This document shows, piece after piece, positions 1 through 9,260 of a stretch of 64,000 nt of DNA. The position numbers and the translations under genes were made by a program. The notes beneath the pieces were generated by a model, which was not told the DNA's origin, searched no databases, and saw only the letters and a list, made by a program, of their open reading frames with translations. The stretch spans positions 812,405 to 876,404 of the forward strand of contig NZ_LMNI01000010.1 of assembly GCF_001422925.1 (NCBI RefSeq), in the 5' to 3' direction. Position 1 is the first letter of the stretch, and each line of letters opens with the position of its first letter. The DNA comes from Microbacterium sp. Leaf288. Lineage in GTDB: Bacteria; Actinomycetota; Actinomycetes; Actinomycetales; Microbacteriaceae.

Positions 1-848
1 GGAGGGGCCGTGGGGACCTTCGTCCGCCACTCGCGGTCGCCCGCGAGCAGCGCGTACTGCGTCGGCACGCCCATCATCGCGGTGACCTTGCGGTCGGCGA
101 TGAGCTGCAGCACGCGCGCCGGCTGGAACGACCGCTCGAGCACGACCGTCGCGCCGACCCACCACGCGAGCAGCGGCTGGCAGTTCCACGCCGCGACGTG
201 GAACTGCGGCAGCATCGCGAGCACGACATCGTCCTGCGCGAGCGGCAGCGCCTGCGCGAGGGCCAGGTTGTTCCAGAAGCAGTTCGCGTGCGTGAGCACG
301 ACGCCCTTCGGCGCGGCTTCGCTCCCCGACGTGAAGATCACCAGCAGCGGGTCGTCGTCGCGCACCGGCCGGCGAGTCCTCGGGTTCGTCGCGCGGGGCA
401 CAGATGCTTCGACCCCTGTCGTGCCCAGACCTGCGACCGGCGCTGCCACCGCCGCGATCCGCAGCGCTTCGCCCGCGAGTGCGGCGTGCTCGTCCTCGAT
501 CAGCGCCAAGGCCGGTGAGGAGCGTGTGAGCACGTCGGCCAGCTCGCGCGGCGTGAGCCGCCACGACAGCGGCACGAAGGCGATGCCCGCGATCGCGCAC
601 GCGAAGAACGCGACGACGTGGTCGGTGGAGTTGCCGGACACGGTCGCGATGCGGTTACCCGGCCCGTAGCCCGCCCGGCGCAGCCGGTCGGCAAGTTCCG
701 AGGAACGGGCGGCGAGGGTGGCGTAGTCCGTCGTCACTCCGCGGTCGTCGATCGCGATGCGCTCGGGCGAGCGGGTCGCGCGGTCCACGATCCACCGGCC
801 GACCGTGTGCGGCCCGTCGTCGATGTCGGGATCGGCGGTCCAGCTCAT
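1..848 (-). CDS. AMP-dependent acyl-CoA synthetase/ligase (3' part outside window)
   Basis: Class I adenylate-forming enzyme that would activate a carboxylic acid with ATP and usually pass it to CoA. The 282 residues in the window run from an ATG at 848 to the window edge. The N-terminal ANL fold is clear: a TSGSEAAPKGV phosphate-binding loop near residues 170-180, then a substrate-pocket segment (MLPQFHVAAWN) and MMGVPTQYALL. The catalytic C-terminal lid lies outside the window. The start overlaps the stop of the upstream permease gene by 4 bp (ATGA), so it is the last gene seen of the Liv-type transport operon. This suggests, by inference, that the imported compound may be an organic acid that is then activated. 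The acid cannot be read from the sequence. Confidence 0.85.
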   Translation of the reverse strand, partial: MSWTADPDIDDGPHTVGRWIVDRATRSPERIAIDDRGVTTDYATLAARSSELADRLRRAGYGPGNRIATVSGNSTDHVVAFFACAIAGIAFVPLSWRLTPRELADVLTRSSPALALIEDEHAALAGEALRIAAVAAPVAGLGTTGVEASVPRATNPRTRRPVRDDDPLLVIFTSGSEAAPKGVVLTHANCFWNNLALAQALPLAQDDVVLAMLPQFHVAAWNCQPLLAWWVGATVVLERSFQPARVLQLIADRKVTAMMGVPTQYALLAGDREWRTKVPTAP

Positions 849-1993
849 GCGCGCACCTCAGCCGGCGTCTCCACGGAGTCATCGGCGTCGTCGAGCTGCC
901 GGAGCGACCCGCGGACCTTCTCCCCGCGCCGACGGCGGACCGCGGCGTCGATAGTGCCCGCGATGCCGCCCGGGAGGAACATCACCACGATGATGAACAG
1001 CACGCCGAGGAGGAAGAGCGGCTCCGACAGTGGAATCCGCAGCACGTCGGGAAGCCCGGCGATCGCCTCGGAACCCGCGAGCACGGTGAGCCGCTGATCG
1101 AGCAGCGTGTAGAGCACACCGCCCACGATGGCACCCCAGCGGAATCCGACGCCACCCAGCACCACCATCACCAGAACCGTGATCGTGAGGTCGGCGGAGA
1201 CCGACCGCGGAACGGTGCCCGACTGCAGGAGCATGTACGCGACTCCGGCGAGACTCGCGAGACCCGCCGCGATGACGAACACGATGAGCCGGACGCGGTA
1301 AGGCGACAGACCCAGCACACGCACGCGCTGCTCGTTCTCGCGCGTCGCGCGGGCGAGATGGCCCAGACGCGAGGTGTCGACCCACAGCACCACGAGGTAC
1401 ACCAGGACGAGCACGACGAGCGTGAACCAGTACAGGTTGCGGGTGTTCACGACCCCGATGAGGAAGTCGGGCACCTGCGCCGTGTTGAGGCTGAGTCCTT
1501 CCTCGCCGCCGGTGACCTGCGAGTTGCGGCGCACCAGCACCGAACCCGCCTGCGCGAACGCCAGCGTCACCATCGCGAAGGGGATGCCCGAGACCCGCAT
1601 CGACACCGCGCCCGTCACCAGCGCGATCACCATGCCGCCGATCAGCGCGATGAAGACGCCGGGCCACAACGGCACGCCGAAGTGCTCGAGCGCGATGCCC
1701 AGACCGTACGCGCCGGCGCCGAAGTAGAGGGCGTGGCCGAACGACAGCATCCCACCCGATCCGAGCAGCAGGTTGTACGACAGCGCGAGCGCGGCGAACA
1801 CCATGCAGAGGGACAGCAGCGCAAGGGTGCCGGGCAGGTACGTCGGCGTGGGCAGGATGCCCGGGAGCGAAAGGTTGAGCAGCGGGAGCATCGCCATGAA
1901 CGCGACGAGGACGACGCCCACGAGCGCGGGGAGGAAGCGACGGATGCTGCGCTCCTCGGCCGCCCCGCGTCCCTGAGCCTGTCGAAGGTTCAT
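845..1993 (-). CDS. livM: Branched-chain amino acid-type ABC transporter permease (LivM family)
   Basis: Inner-membrane permease of 382 residues with about ten hydrophobic segments. It pairs with the LivH-type permease encoded just upstream to form the channel of a HAAT-family importer. Family hallmarks are the GHALYFGAGAYGLG segment and the cytoplasmic loop around residues 240-260 (TRENEQRVRVLGLSPYRVRL), which contacts the ATPases. The start ATG overlaps the stop of livH (ATGA) and the stop overlaps the next gene, so translation is probably coupled. Oddly, the first codons (MNLRQAQGR) are encoded by an 18-bp REP-like sequence at 1971-1988. The tail (about residues 345-382) is charged and cytoplasmic. 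Confidence 0.92.
   Translation of the reverse strand: MNLRQAQGRGAAEERSIRRFLPALVGVVLVAFMAMLPLLNLSLPGILPTPTYLPGTLALLSLCMVFAALALSYNLLLGSGGMLSFGHALYFGAGAYGLGIALEHFGVPLWPGVFIALIGGMVIALVTGAVSMRVSGIPFAMVTLAFAQAGSVLVRRNSQVTGGEEGLSLNTAQVPDFLIGVVNTRNLYWFTLVVLVLVYLVVLWVDTSRLGHLARATRENEQRVRVLGLSPYRVRLIVFVIAAGLASLAGVAYMLLQSGTVPRSVSADLTITVLVMVVLGGVGFRWGAIVGGVLYTLLDQRLTVLAGSEAIAGLPDVLRIPLSEPLFLLGVLFIIVVMFLPGGIAGTIDAAVRRRRGEKVRGSLRQLDDADDSVETPAEVRA
1971..1988. repeat. REP-like element CCCTGAGCCTGTCGAAGG
   Basis: This 18-bp sequence lies inside the first codons of the LivM gene. A variant differing at two positions sits between smpB and ftsX at 54335-54352. Similar CTGAGCCTGTCGAAGG strings are known to me as scattered intergenic repeats in Microbacteriaceae. 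Being inside a reading frame is unusual. Confidence 0.55.
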
Positions 1994-2865
1994 GCCTTCC
2001 TCCCCAGGAGTCCGGTCGGACGCACCAGCAGCACGAGTGCCAGCAGGATCACGACGATGAAGTCCCCGGTGCCGCCGAGGTAGAAGTTCGCGAACTGCTG
2101 GAGCACCGCGACGAGGACGGACGCCACCGCCGCACCGGTGAGCGAGCCGAGACCGCCGACGACGGTGACGATGAACGCGAAGATGAGGAGTGTCTGCCCG
2201 AGGTGCGCCGACACGAAGGTCGAGTAGTGCATCGCCAGCACGCCGCCGATTCCCGCGGCCGCGCCGCCGATGGCGAAGACGAGGGTGAACGAGCGACGGA
2301 CGTCGATGCCCAGGGCCGTCACCATCGAACGGTTCTCGACGCCGGCGCGGATGATCATGCCGTACCGCGTCTTCTGCAGGAACAGCACGAGGGCCGCGAG
2401 CACGAGCACGGCCGCGATCATCAGGACCCAGTACGTGTTGGGGATGCGGGCGCCGAGCACGTCGGTCGTCTGCTTGAGCCACGGGGGTCCGCCGATGTGG
2501 ATCGGGTCGGTGCCCCAGATCCCCTCGAACAACGCCACCGCAGCGAACGAGAGACCGACCGTGACGAGCACCTGCTCGATGTGCCGCTCGTACAGCGGTC
2601 GGATGAGCACGAGCTCGGTGAGCGTCGCGAACACGGCGCCCACGCCCGCGCCGACGAGGACCGACAGCAAGAAGGATCCCCATGAGTCGGTGCCGAGCGC
2701 CTGCGCGACCATCCAGCCCATGAATGCGCTCAGTGTGAGGAAAGCGCCGTGCGCGAAGTTGAGCACGTGCATGAGGCCGTAGATGAGGCTCAGGCCACTG
2801 GCGACGAGGAAGTAGAGGGCGCCGAGACCGACGCCGGTGATGAGGGTGAGGATCAACGTGCTCAT
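1990..2865 (-). CDS. livH: Branched-chain amino acid-type ABC transporter permease (LivH family)
   Basis: Integral membrane permease of 291 residues, the usual length for LivH. The N-terminus (MSTLILTLITGVGLGALYFL, then SGLSLIYGLMHVLNFAHGAF) is diagnostic, since LNFAHG is a family signature. The coupling loop around residues 180-195 (ENRSMVTALGIDVRRSF) should contact the ATP-binding subunits. ATGA overlaps on both sides tie it to the LivF-type ATPase gene upstream and the LivM-type permease gene downstream. With them it imports branched-chain amino acids or a chemically related acid or amide. Confidence 0.93.
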   Translation of the reverse strand: MSTLILTLITGVGLGALYFLVASGLSLIYGLMHVLNFAHGAFLTLSAFMGWMVAQALGTDSWGSFLLSVLVGAGVGAVFATLTELVLIRPLYERHIEQVLVTVGLSFAAVALFEGIWGTDPIHIGGPPWLKQTTDVLGARIPNTYWVLMIAAVLVLAALVLFLQKTRYGMIIRAGVENRSMVTALGIDVRRSFTLVFAIGGAAAGIGGVLAMHYSTFVSAHLGQTLLIFAFIVTVVGGLGSLTGAAVASVLVAVLQQFANFYLGGTGDFIVVILLALVLLVRPTGLLGRKA

Positions 2866-3601
2866 GCGGCGTGCTCCACGTGGACGCCCAGCAGGCGGCG
2901 GGTGAGGTCTTCGTCGTCGAGGATGTCGCGCGCCTTGCCGACGTGCGCGACGCGACCGCCGGCGATCACGATGGCGTCATCGGCGAGCCGGCGCACGACC
3001 TCGAGGTTCTGCTCGACGAGGAGGATCGGCACGATCTTCGACGCCTCCTGGAGCGCGTCGGCGACCTCGGTCACGATCTTCGGCGCCAGGCCCTTCGTCG
3101 GCTCGTCGACGAGGAGCAGCCGGTTGTCGTTGAGCAGCGCCCGTGCGACCGACACCATCTGCTGCTGACCGCCCGAGAGCGTGCCGGCCTGCTGGTCGCG
3201 GCGCGCGACGAGGTCGGGGAACAGCTCCGCGACGAACTCGCGCCGCGGGTTGCGCTGACGTTCGGCCAGAGCCAGGTTCTCGGCGACGGTGAGCTTCGAG
3301 AACACCTCGCGGTCCTCCGGCACATACCCGACGCCGCGCCGCACGATGCGATGGGTGGGGAGGCCGTCGATGCGGTCGCCCGCGAGCGTCACCTCGCCAC
3401 GGCGGGAGATCAGGCCCAGGATGCCGCGCAGGGTCGATGTCTTGCCGACGCCATTGCGGCCGAGCACCGCGGTGATGCCGGTGGCCGGCACGTCGAACGA
3501 CACGTCCTCGACGACCTGCTGGCCCGCGATCGTGCAGCGGAGGTTTCGGACGGTCAGGATGGGCGTGCCGGAGAACGCCCCGGTTCCAGTAGAAGCCCCG
3601 C

Positions 3602-3605
<4 letters not shown>
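2862..3605 (-). CDS. livF: ABC transporter ATP-binding protein (LivF family)
   Basis: Cytoplasmic ATPase of 247 residues that powers the Liv-type importer. Walker A is GRNGVGKT (residues 49-56), the signature is LSGGQ (143-147), and Walker B ends in DEPTKGLAP (from 167), which is typical of LivF. The first 17 residues are a poorly conserved Ser/Thr/Gly-rich lead. It overlaps the upstream livG stop and the downstream livH start by 4 bp each. The partner ATPase is the LivG-type protein encoded immediately upstream. Confidence 0.93.
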
Positions 3606-4417
<812 letters not shown>

Positions 4418-4436
4418 CGTTTCGCGAAGCCCCGGA

Positions 4437-5636
4437 TCACTCGGCTTCGGCGGGGGCGACGTCGTCGGCCGAGACCGTGTCGACGAGCTCGGGCACGAAT
4501 GTGCCGTCCTTCGCGACGAGCTTGACCTGGTACATCTCCTGGATGAGGGCATGGTCGCTCGCGCGCACCGTCATGCTGCCCTTCGGCCCCTCGAACTCGA
4601 AGCCTTCGAGCGCCGCGACCATCGCGTCGACGTCGCCCTGGCCCGACTCGATGGCGTGGACGATCATGATCGCCGCGTTGAAGCCGTCGGGGCTGAACAG
4701 GTCGGGCGTGCCGCCGGCCTCCTCGATCGCCGCGACCATCGCGGTGTTGACGTCGTTGTCGGGGGCCTCGGCGAAGTAGTGGTTCAGGAAGCTGATCTTC
4801 TCGGATGCCTCGCCGTACGCGCCGAACGTCGCCGAGTCGCCGAGGCCGGTCACGACGGGAATCTCGTCCATGACCCCCTGCTGGCTCATGGCCTGCCACA
4901 TCGCGCCCGAGGTCGCGCCGGCCCAGGCCACGAACACGAGGTCGGGAGCGCCCGCGAGCACCTGCTGCGCGAACGGCGTGAACTCGGTCGCGTCCTCGGC
5001 CACGAGCACGGAGTTCACCGTGGCGCCCTGGCCGCCGAGGATCGCCTGCACCGCCGCGACATTGCCCTGGCCGAACGCGTTGTCCTGCGCGAACACCGTC
5101 ACGGTCCTGCCCTCGATGTCGTCGAGGAACGTGCCCGCGGTCGCGACGTCCTGCGCGCTCTGCCGGCCCGAGCGGAACGTGTAGTCGTTGATGCCCGTGA
5201 TCGCGTCCGCGGCCGCCGGGCCCGAGATGTAGAGCACCTTGTTCTGCTCCGCCTGCTCGGCGACGGCCAGCGCGACGCCCGACGATGCGGTGCCCGCGAT
5301 GATGTTGACGCCGGAGCCGATGAGCTCCTTGACGGCGGTGACGGCCTTGTCGGGGTCGCCGGCGTCGTCGCGGTACTCGACGTTGATCGTCGTCCCGTCG
5401 ATCTCGCCGGTGCCGTCGGTGGCGTAGTCGAGCCCTGCCTTGAAGGCGTCGAGGTACTGCTTGCCGTAGCCGGCGAGCGGCCCGGACTCGCTCGTGACGA
5501 TGCCGACGGTGACCTCGGACACCCCGCCCGGCTCGGTGGACCCGTTGTCGGGATCGCCGGACGGCGCGCACGCCGCCAGGGCGAGCGCTGCCGTGACGAC
5601 CACGGAGCCCAGGAGCAACTTCTTCGTAACCCGCAT
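4437..5636 (-). CDS. livJ: ABC transporter substrate-binding lipoprotein (LivJ/Peripla_BP_6 family)
   Basis: Extracellular solute receptor of 399 residues and first gene of the transport operon. The N-terminus is a lipoprotein signal peptide (KKLLLGSVVVTAALALAAC) with the lipobox cysteine at residue 23, followed by a Ser/Pro/Gly linker. The mature part has the family pattern VTVGIVTSESGPLAGYGKQY, with IAGTASSGVALA and later VPVVTGLGD-type segments around the ligand cleft. A GGGGAAAGG ribosome-binding site lies a few bases before the ATG. The ligand is not identifiable. The last gene of the operon being an acyl-CoA-ligase-type enzyme hints at an organic acid or amide rather than leucine, but that is inference. 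Confidence 0.92.
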   Translation of the reverse strand: MRVTKKLLLGSVVVTAALALAACAPSGDPDNGSTEPGGVSEVTVGIVTSESGPLAGYGKQYLDAFKAGLDYATDGTGEIDGTTINVEYRDDAGDPDKAVTAVKELIGSGVNIIAGTASSGVALAVAEQAEQNKVLYISGPAAADAITGINDYTFRSGRQSAQDVATAGTFLDDIEGRTVTVFAQDNAFGQGNVAAVQAILGGQGATVNSVLVAEDATEFTPFAQQVLAGAPDLVFVAWAGATSGAMWQAMSQQGVMDEIPVVTGLGDSATFGAYGEASEKISFLNHYFAEAPDNDVNTAMVAAIEEAGGTPDLFSPDGFNAAIMIVHAIESGQGDVDAMVAALEGFEFEGPKGSMTVRASDHALIQEMYQVKLVAKDGTFVPELVDTVSADDVAPAEAE

Positions 5637-5671
5637 GTGCGTGCCTTTCCCCATTGGAAGGTTCTGGTGCG

Positions 5672-5710
5672 TGAATCGGTGCTTCATCCTCAAACATGAG
5701 ATCCGATTCA
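5672..5710 (-). promoter_or_regulatory. Candidate promoter and 8-bp inverted repeat upstream of the Liv operon
   Basis: TGAATCGG (5672-5679) and CCGATTCA (5703-5710) form an inverted repeat 36-74 bp upstream of the binding-protein start. On the minus strand TTGCAA (5721-5716) and CATGTT (5698-5693) are 17 bp apart and could be weak -35 and -10 boxes lying inside or next to the repeat. This is a prediction from pattern only. Confidence 0.35.
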
Positions 5711-5817
5711 GGTTCTTGCAATGTAGGAAACGGAAGCCGTGCAGGTCAAGTCGGCGAGCCCGCTCCTCTCCCGTCGTTACCGAATCGGGACGAACTCCCG
5801 CGCTTCGGCGAATTCGC

Positions 5818-5843
5818 ATACCTGCGGTATATAACAGCGGTAT
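5818..5843. promoter_or_regulatory. Tandem 13-bp operators overlapping the marR promoter
   Basis: Two 13-bp sites abut exactly. ATACCTGCGGTAT (5818-5830) is a palindrome with 5-bp arms, and ATAACAGCGGTAT (5831-5843) is a slightly imperfect copy. They cover the best -10 candidate (TATAAC, 5830-5835) and end 10 bp before the GTG start of the MarR gene. This layout fits negative autoregulation of the marR-MFS pair by its own dimer. Confidence 0.6.
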
Positions 5844-5852
5844 GCTTTCTTG

Positions 5853-6308
5853 GTGACCCACGATCAGGACATCGAGACCCTCATCGTCGCCGCCCACGCA
5901 CTGACCCGCGTCGCGGCGCTCGAGACCGCCAACGAAACACCCGCCGCGCAGTGGCGCACGCTCACGATCCTCCGCGACCACGGCGCGCTCCGCATCGGCG
6001 AGCTCGCCCGCCTGAGCCGCGTGACCCAGCCCGGCATGACGCGTCTGGTCGGCCAGATGGCCGACCACGGGCTCGTGGCGAAGATGACGGATGCCGCGGA
6101 CTCGCGCGCGACGGTCGTGGAGGTCACCCCGCTCGGCCTCGAAGCACTCCAGACCTGGCTGCTGCAGCTCACCGCCGCGCTCGCCCCTCACTTCGACGAC
6201 CTCCAGCCCGAGGAGTGGGACGCACTGCGGACCACGGCATCCGTCCTCATGCGCAAGCTCGACCGCACGCGCACGGCCGCCGCCGACACGGCCGAGGTCA
6301 CCCGATGA
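5853..6308 (+). CDS. MarR family transcriptional regulator
   Basis: Winged-helix repressor of 151 residues, normal MarR length. The recognition-helix region is LRIGELARLSRVTQPGMTRLV, followed by a wing with ADSRATVVEVTPLG; the flanking helices form the dimer interface. The start is either TTG 5850 or GTG 5853. GTG is preferred because it forms GTGA with the stop of a four-codon ATG-initiated reading frame (5842-5856). The leader is very short if the -10 box is at 5830. It overlaps the downstream MFS exporter gene by ATGA. A ligand that is also an exporter substrate is the usual model. Confidence 0.85.
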   Translation: MTHDQDIETLIVAAHALTRVAALETANETPAAQWRTLTILRDHGALRIGELARLSRVTQPGMTRLVGQMADHGLVAKMTDAADSRATVVEVTPLGLEALQTWLLQLTAALAPHFDDLQPEEWDALRTTASVLMRKLDRTRTAAADTAEVTR

Positions 6309-7537
6309 GCGCCCACGGCAGCACCACGGGCTCGGTGTGGCGCCAGCCCGCGCAGGTGTGGGCAGTCGCCTTCGCCTGCGTCGTGGCGTTCATGGGGATC
6401 GGCCTCGTGGACCCGATCCTCCCCGCGATCGCGGAGTCACTGCAGGCGAGCCCCGTGCAGACCGAACTCCTGTTCACGAGCTACCTGCTGGTGACCGGGC
6501 TCGCGATGCTCGTCACGAGCTGGATCTCGAGCCGCATCGGTGCGAAGGCGACTCTGCTCATCGGCCTCGCGCTGATCGTCGTGTTCGCACTCCTGTGCTC
6601 GCTGAGCGGCAGCGTCGATGCGATCATCGGCTTCCGGGCCGGATGGGGCCTCGGCAACGCGCTCTTCATCTCGACCGCCCTCGCCACCATCGTGGGCGCG
6701 GCGTCGGGCGGCAGCGGCGCGGCCATCGTGCTCTACGAGGCGGCACTGGGTCTCGGCATCGCGATCGGTCCGCTCCTCGGCGGCCTGCTCGGCGAGATCA
6801 GTTGGCGCGGACCGTTCTTCGGCGTGGTGGTGCTCATGGCCATCGCCTTCGTCGCCGTCCTCGTGCTCCTGCGCGGGCCGAGCGAGAAGCCGGTGCCGGT
6901 GCCCCTGTCGGCGCCCTTCACTGCGCTGCGCATCCCGTCGCTGGCTCTGCTCGCCGTCGCCGCTCTGTTCTACAACATCGGCTTCTTCGTGCTGCTCGCC
7001 TTCTCGCCCTTCCCGCTCGGCTTCGGCGCCATGGGCATCGGCTTCACGTTCTTCGGCTGGGGCGTCGCCCTCGCGATCACCAGCGTGTGGGTCGCGCCGC
7101 TGCTGCTGCGCTTCATGGCCCGCACCACCGTCATGCTCCTGACGCTGCCCCTGCTCGCGGTCGACCTGGTCATCGCCGGAATCCTCGTCGAAGACACCAC
7201 GGCCCTGGTGGTCTGCATCATCGTCGGCGGACTGCTCCTGGGCGTCATGAACACGGTGCTCACGGAGTCCGTGATGGAAGCGACGGATCTCCCCCGTTCC
7301 GTCGCGTCCTCGTCGTATTCGGCGGTCCGCTTCCTCGGTGGCGCCGCCGCTCCACCGCTCGCCGCGCTCCTGTGGCACCTGTACGGCCCGACCGTGCCGT
7401 ACCTCTTCGCCGCGGCATCCGTCCTGATCGCCACCGGCACGATCCTCTTCGGCCGGCGCGCGCTCGCCCGCATCGACGAGAACGAAGCGGATGCCGCCGA
7501 TGAGGCCGCGGCCGTGCTGGTGGGCGACGCGGCCTGA
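6305..7537 (+). CDS. MFS transporter, probable drug or metabolite exporter
   Basis: Twelve-helix major facilitator of 410 residues. The N-terminal half begins with WAVAFACVVAFMGIGLVDPILP, and motif A lies at TSWISSRIGAKATLL between helices 2 and 3. Motif C-like LGIAIGPLLGGLLG in helix 5 points to an exporter (antiporter). It is translated with the MarR gene through an ATGA overlap, so repression and efflux are probably linked. A strong hairpin terminator follows 42 bp after the stop. Confidence 0.85.
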   Translation: MSAHGSTTGSVWRQPAQVWAVAFACVVAFMGIGLVDPILPAIAESLQASPVQTELLFTSYLLVTGLAMLVTSWISSRIGAKATLLIGLALIVVFALLCSLSGSVDAIIGFRAGWGLGNALFISTALATIVGAASGGSGAAIVLYEAALGLGIAIGPLLGGLLGEISWRGPFFGVVVLMAIAFVAVLVLLRGPSEKPVPVPLSAPFTALRIPSLALLAVAALFYNIGFFVLLAFSPFPLGFGAMGIGFTFFGWGVALAITSVWVAPLLLRFMARTTVMLLTLPLLAVDLVIAGILVEDTTALVVCIIVGGLLLGVMNTVLTESVMEATDLPRSVASSSYSAVRFLGGAAAPPLAALLWHLYGPTVPYLFAAASVLIATGTILFGRRALARIDENEADAADEAAAVLVGDAA

Positions 7538-7578
7538 GTCGGCCGCCGAGGCTCGGAGCGGACATCGCGCCGGACAGC

Positions 7579-7609
7579 AGAAAGGCCCCGGATGTTCCGG
7601 GGCCTTTCT
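7579..7609. terminator. Bidirectional terminator between MFS gene and tRNA-Lys
   Basis: A perfect 13-bp stem (AGAAAGGCCCCGG / CCGGGGCCTTTCT) with a 5-nt loop, ending in CTTTCT on both strands. It separates the plus-strand exporter from the minus-strand tRNA and can serve both. Confidence 0.85.
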
Positions 7610-7615
7610 GGTCGG

Positions 7616-7688
7616 TGCACCCCCTGGGACTTGAACCCAGAACCCACTGATTAAGAGTCAGTTGCTCTGCCGATTGAGCTAGAGGTGC
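7616..7688 (-). tRNA. tRNA-Lys (CUU)
   Basis: A 73-nt cloverleaf on the minus strand. The acceptor stem GCACCTC pairs with GGGGTGC (one T-G pair), the D arm is GCTCAATCGGCAGAGC, the anticodon arm ACTGACTCTTAATCAGT carries CTT, and the T arm CTGGGTTCAAGTCCCAG is normal. The discriminator is A. CCA is not encoded (CCG follows), so it must be added after transcription. Confidence 0.97.
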
Positions 7689-7782
7689 GTTGTTCACTTA
7701 CGAGGCGAACGAGGATCAACATTAGCATCACGATCGCGTCTCGTGAAATCGAGGCGGGAGCGCCCCGGCTATCCTGGATTCC

Positions 7783-8610
7783 GTGACCTCCCCCTCCCCC
7801 GTTTCGACGTTCGACACGCCGTTCGAGGGAGACCTCCGGGCAGATCTCGATCTCGCCCTGCGGCTGGCGGATGCGGCGGACGCGGCATCCATGTCCCGCT
7901 TCGATGCGGTCGATCTCGACGTGCGACTGAAGGCCGACGCGAGCCATGTCACCGAGGCGGATCTCGCCACCGAGCGGGCGCTCCGCGACCTGCTGGAGAC
8001 AGAGCGTCCGGGCGACGGGGTGTTCGGCGAGGAGTACGGCGTCACCGGCGATTCGGCGCGGCAGTGGATCATCGACCCGATCGACGGCACCGCGAACTAC
8101 CTCAAGGGCATCCCGATGTGGACGACCCTCATCGCCCTCGCCATCGACGGTGTGCCGCGCGTGGGGGTCGCGAGCCAGCCGGCGATCGGACGCCGCTGGT
8201 GGGCCGCGAGCGGCCTCGGAGCGTGGACGAACACGCCGACGGGCGAGACGAAGCGTCTCGCCGTGTCGGCGGTCGACACGATCGCCGACTCGAGCGTGAG
8301 TTTCCAGAGCATCGGGCAGTGGCGCGACGCCGGCAAGCTCGACGCCCTGGAGCGCCTGACCTCGTCGGTGTGGCGCGATCGCGGGTACGGCGACGCGTGG
8401 CCGTACATGCTGCTGGCCGAAGGTCGTCTCGAATTCGTCGCCGAGTTCGGCGTCAAGGAGTACGACATCGCCGCGCTGGTGCCGATCGTGACCGAGGCCG
8501 GCGGCAAGTTCACGTCGTTCGAGGGCAACGACTCTCTCTCGGATCTCTCCTCGCTCGCGACCAACCGCGTGCTCCACTCGGCCTATCTCGACCTGCTCCA
8601 CACCGCCTGA
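7783..8610 (+). CDS. hisN: Histidinol-phosphatase, inositol-monophosphatase family
   Basis: Predicted to hydrolyse histidinol phosphate to histidinol in histidine synthesis, the role of HisN in actinobacteria. The 275-residue protein carries the Mg-binding motifs of the family: the acidic residues of VFGEEYG, the catalytic WIIDPIDGTANYL, and the C-terminal EYDIAALVPIVTEAGGKF. SVSFQSIGQW and YGDAWPYMLLAEGRL resemble HisN more than true inositol phosphatases. The start is GTG 7783; nothing upstream in frame fits better. A broader sugar-phosphatase activity cannot be excluded. Confidence 0.85.
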   Translation: MTSPSPVSTFDTPFEGDLRADLDLALRLADAADAASMSRFDAVDLDVRLKADASHVTEADLATERALRDLLETERPGDGVFGEEYGVTGDSARQWIIDPIDGTANYLKGIPMWTTLIALAIDGVPRVGVASQPAIGRRWWAASGLGAWTNTPTGETKRLAVSAVDTIADSSVSFQSIGQWRDAGKLDALERLTSSVWRDRGYGDAWPYMLLAEGRLEFVAEFGVKEYDIAALVPIVTEAGGKFTSFEGNDSLSDLSSLATNRVLHSAYLDLLHTA

Positions 8611-8662
8611 TCCCGCTCCGACTGACACCCGACCGCCTCCCATCCCCCACGGAGACTCTCTG

Positions 8663-9241
8663 ATGCCCTTCCCCCGCATCCTCGGCACCGCTGCCGCCCT
8701 CGCGCTCTCCGCCGTCCTCCTCTCGGCCTGCGCCGGAACGCCCGAGGCCGCGCCCGAAGAGACCGGCAACGCGAAGACGCCGACCGCGGCCGCACCCGAG
8801 CCTTCGGCGACGCCCGAGCCGGCGCCCGCCTCGACCGAGGACCCGACCTGCACCACGATCATCGGAGAGTCGGTGGTGGCCGACTTCGAGAGCCTCGGCT
8901 GGAGCTCGCAGGCGTCGCCGCTGTACATCGGCAGCACCGAGATCGAGGACGGTCTGCAGTGCATGTGGGCGGACTTCGAGGGTCCCGCCGGCGACCACGG
9001 GCAGATGTTCGGCTGGGCGCCCGTCTCCGATGCCGACGCCGTCGACCTGCAGGAGGAACTCGAGTCCCAGGGGTGGCTGCGCGAGGAGGATTCCGCGGGC
9101 GTGTACATCACCGAGAGCGCGGACACCGCGATCGCGACGGATGCCGAGGGCTACGGCATGACGTACCTGTTCGCGTCCGGCCAGGTGAAGGTCGCCGACA
9201 CGAAGCAGGGCCTCCTGCTGATCGAGTGGCCGAAGAGCTGA
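8663..9241 (+). CDS. Putative secreted lipoprotein of unknown function
   Basis: A 192-residue protein with a lipoprotein signal peptide (LGTAAALALSAVLLSAC, lipobox Cys23), then a low-complexity Glu/Pro/Ala/Thr linker to about residue 58. The C-terminal globular part contains two cysteines (DPTCTTIIG and LQCMWAD) that could pair. It begins 52 bp after hisN on the same strand and may be co-transcribed. No family is recognised with confidence. It is probably anchored on the outer face of the membrane. Confidence 0.75.
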   Translation: MPFPRILGTAAALALSAVLLSACAGTPEAAPEETGNAKTPTAAAPEPSATPEPAPASTEDPTCTTIIGESVVADFESLGWSSQASPLYIGSTEIEDGLQCMWADFEGPAGDHGQMFGWAPVSDADAVDLQEELESQGWLREEDSAGVYITESADTAIATDAEGYGMTYLFASGQVKVADTKQGLLLIEWPKS

Positions 9242-9260
9242 CGCCCGGGGTCCGCGCGGG

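Noticed and set aside
10..669. Long plus-strand reading frames over the first 2 kb
   Set aside because: They are shadows: the minus strand encodes an AMP-dependent ligase and LivM with clear motifs, while the plus frames are Arg/Ala-rich with no family features.
7616..7688. Prophage attachment at tRNA-Lys
   Set aside because: Both sides are ordinary genes (MFS, hisN) with no integrase or repeated tRNA end.
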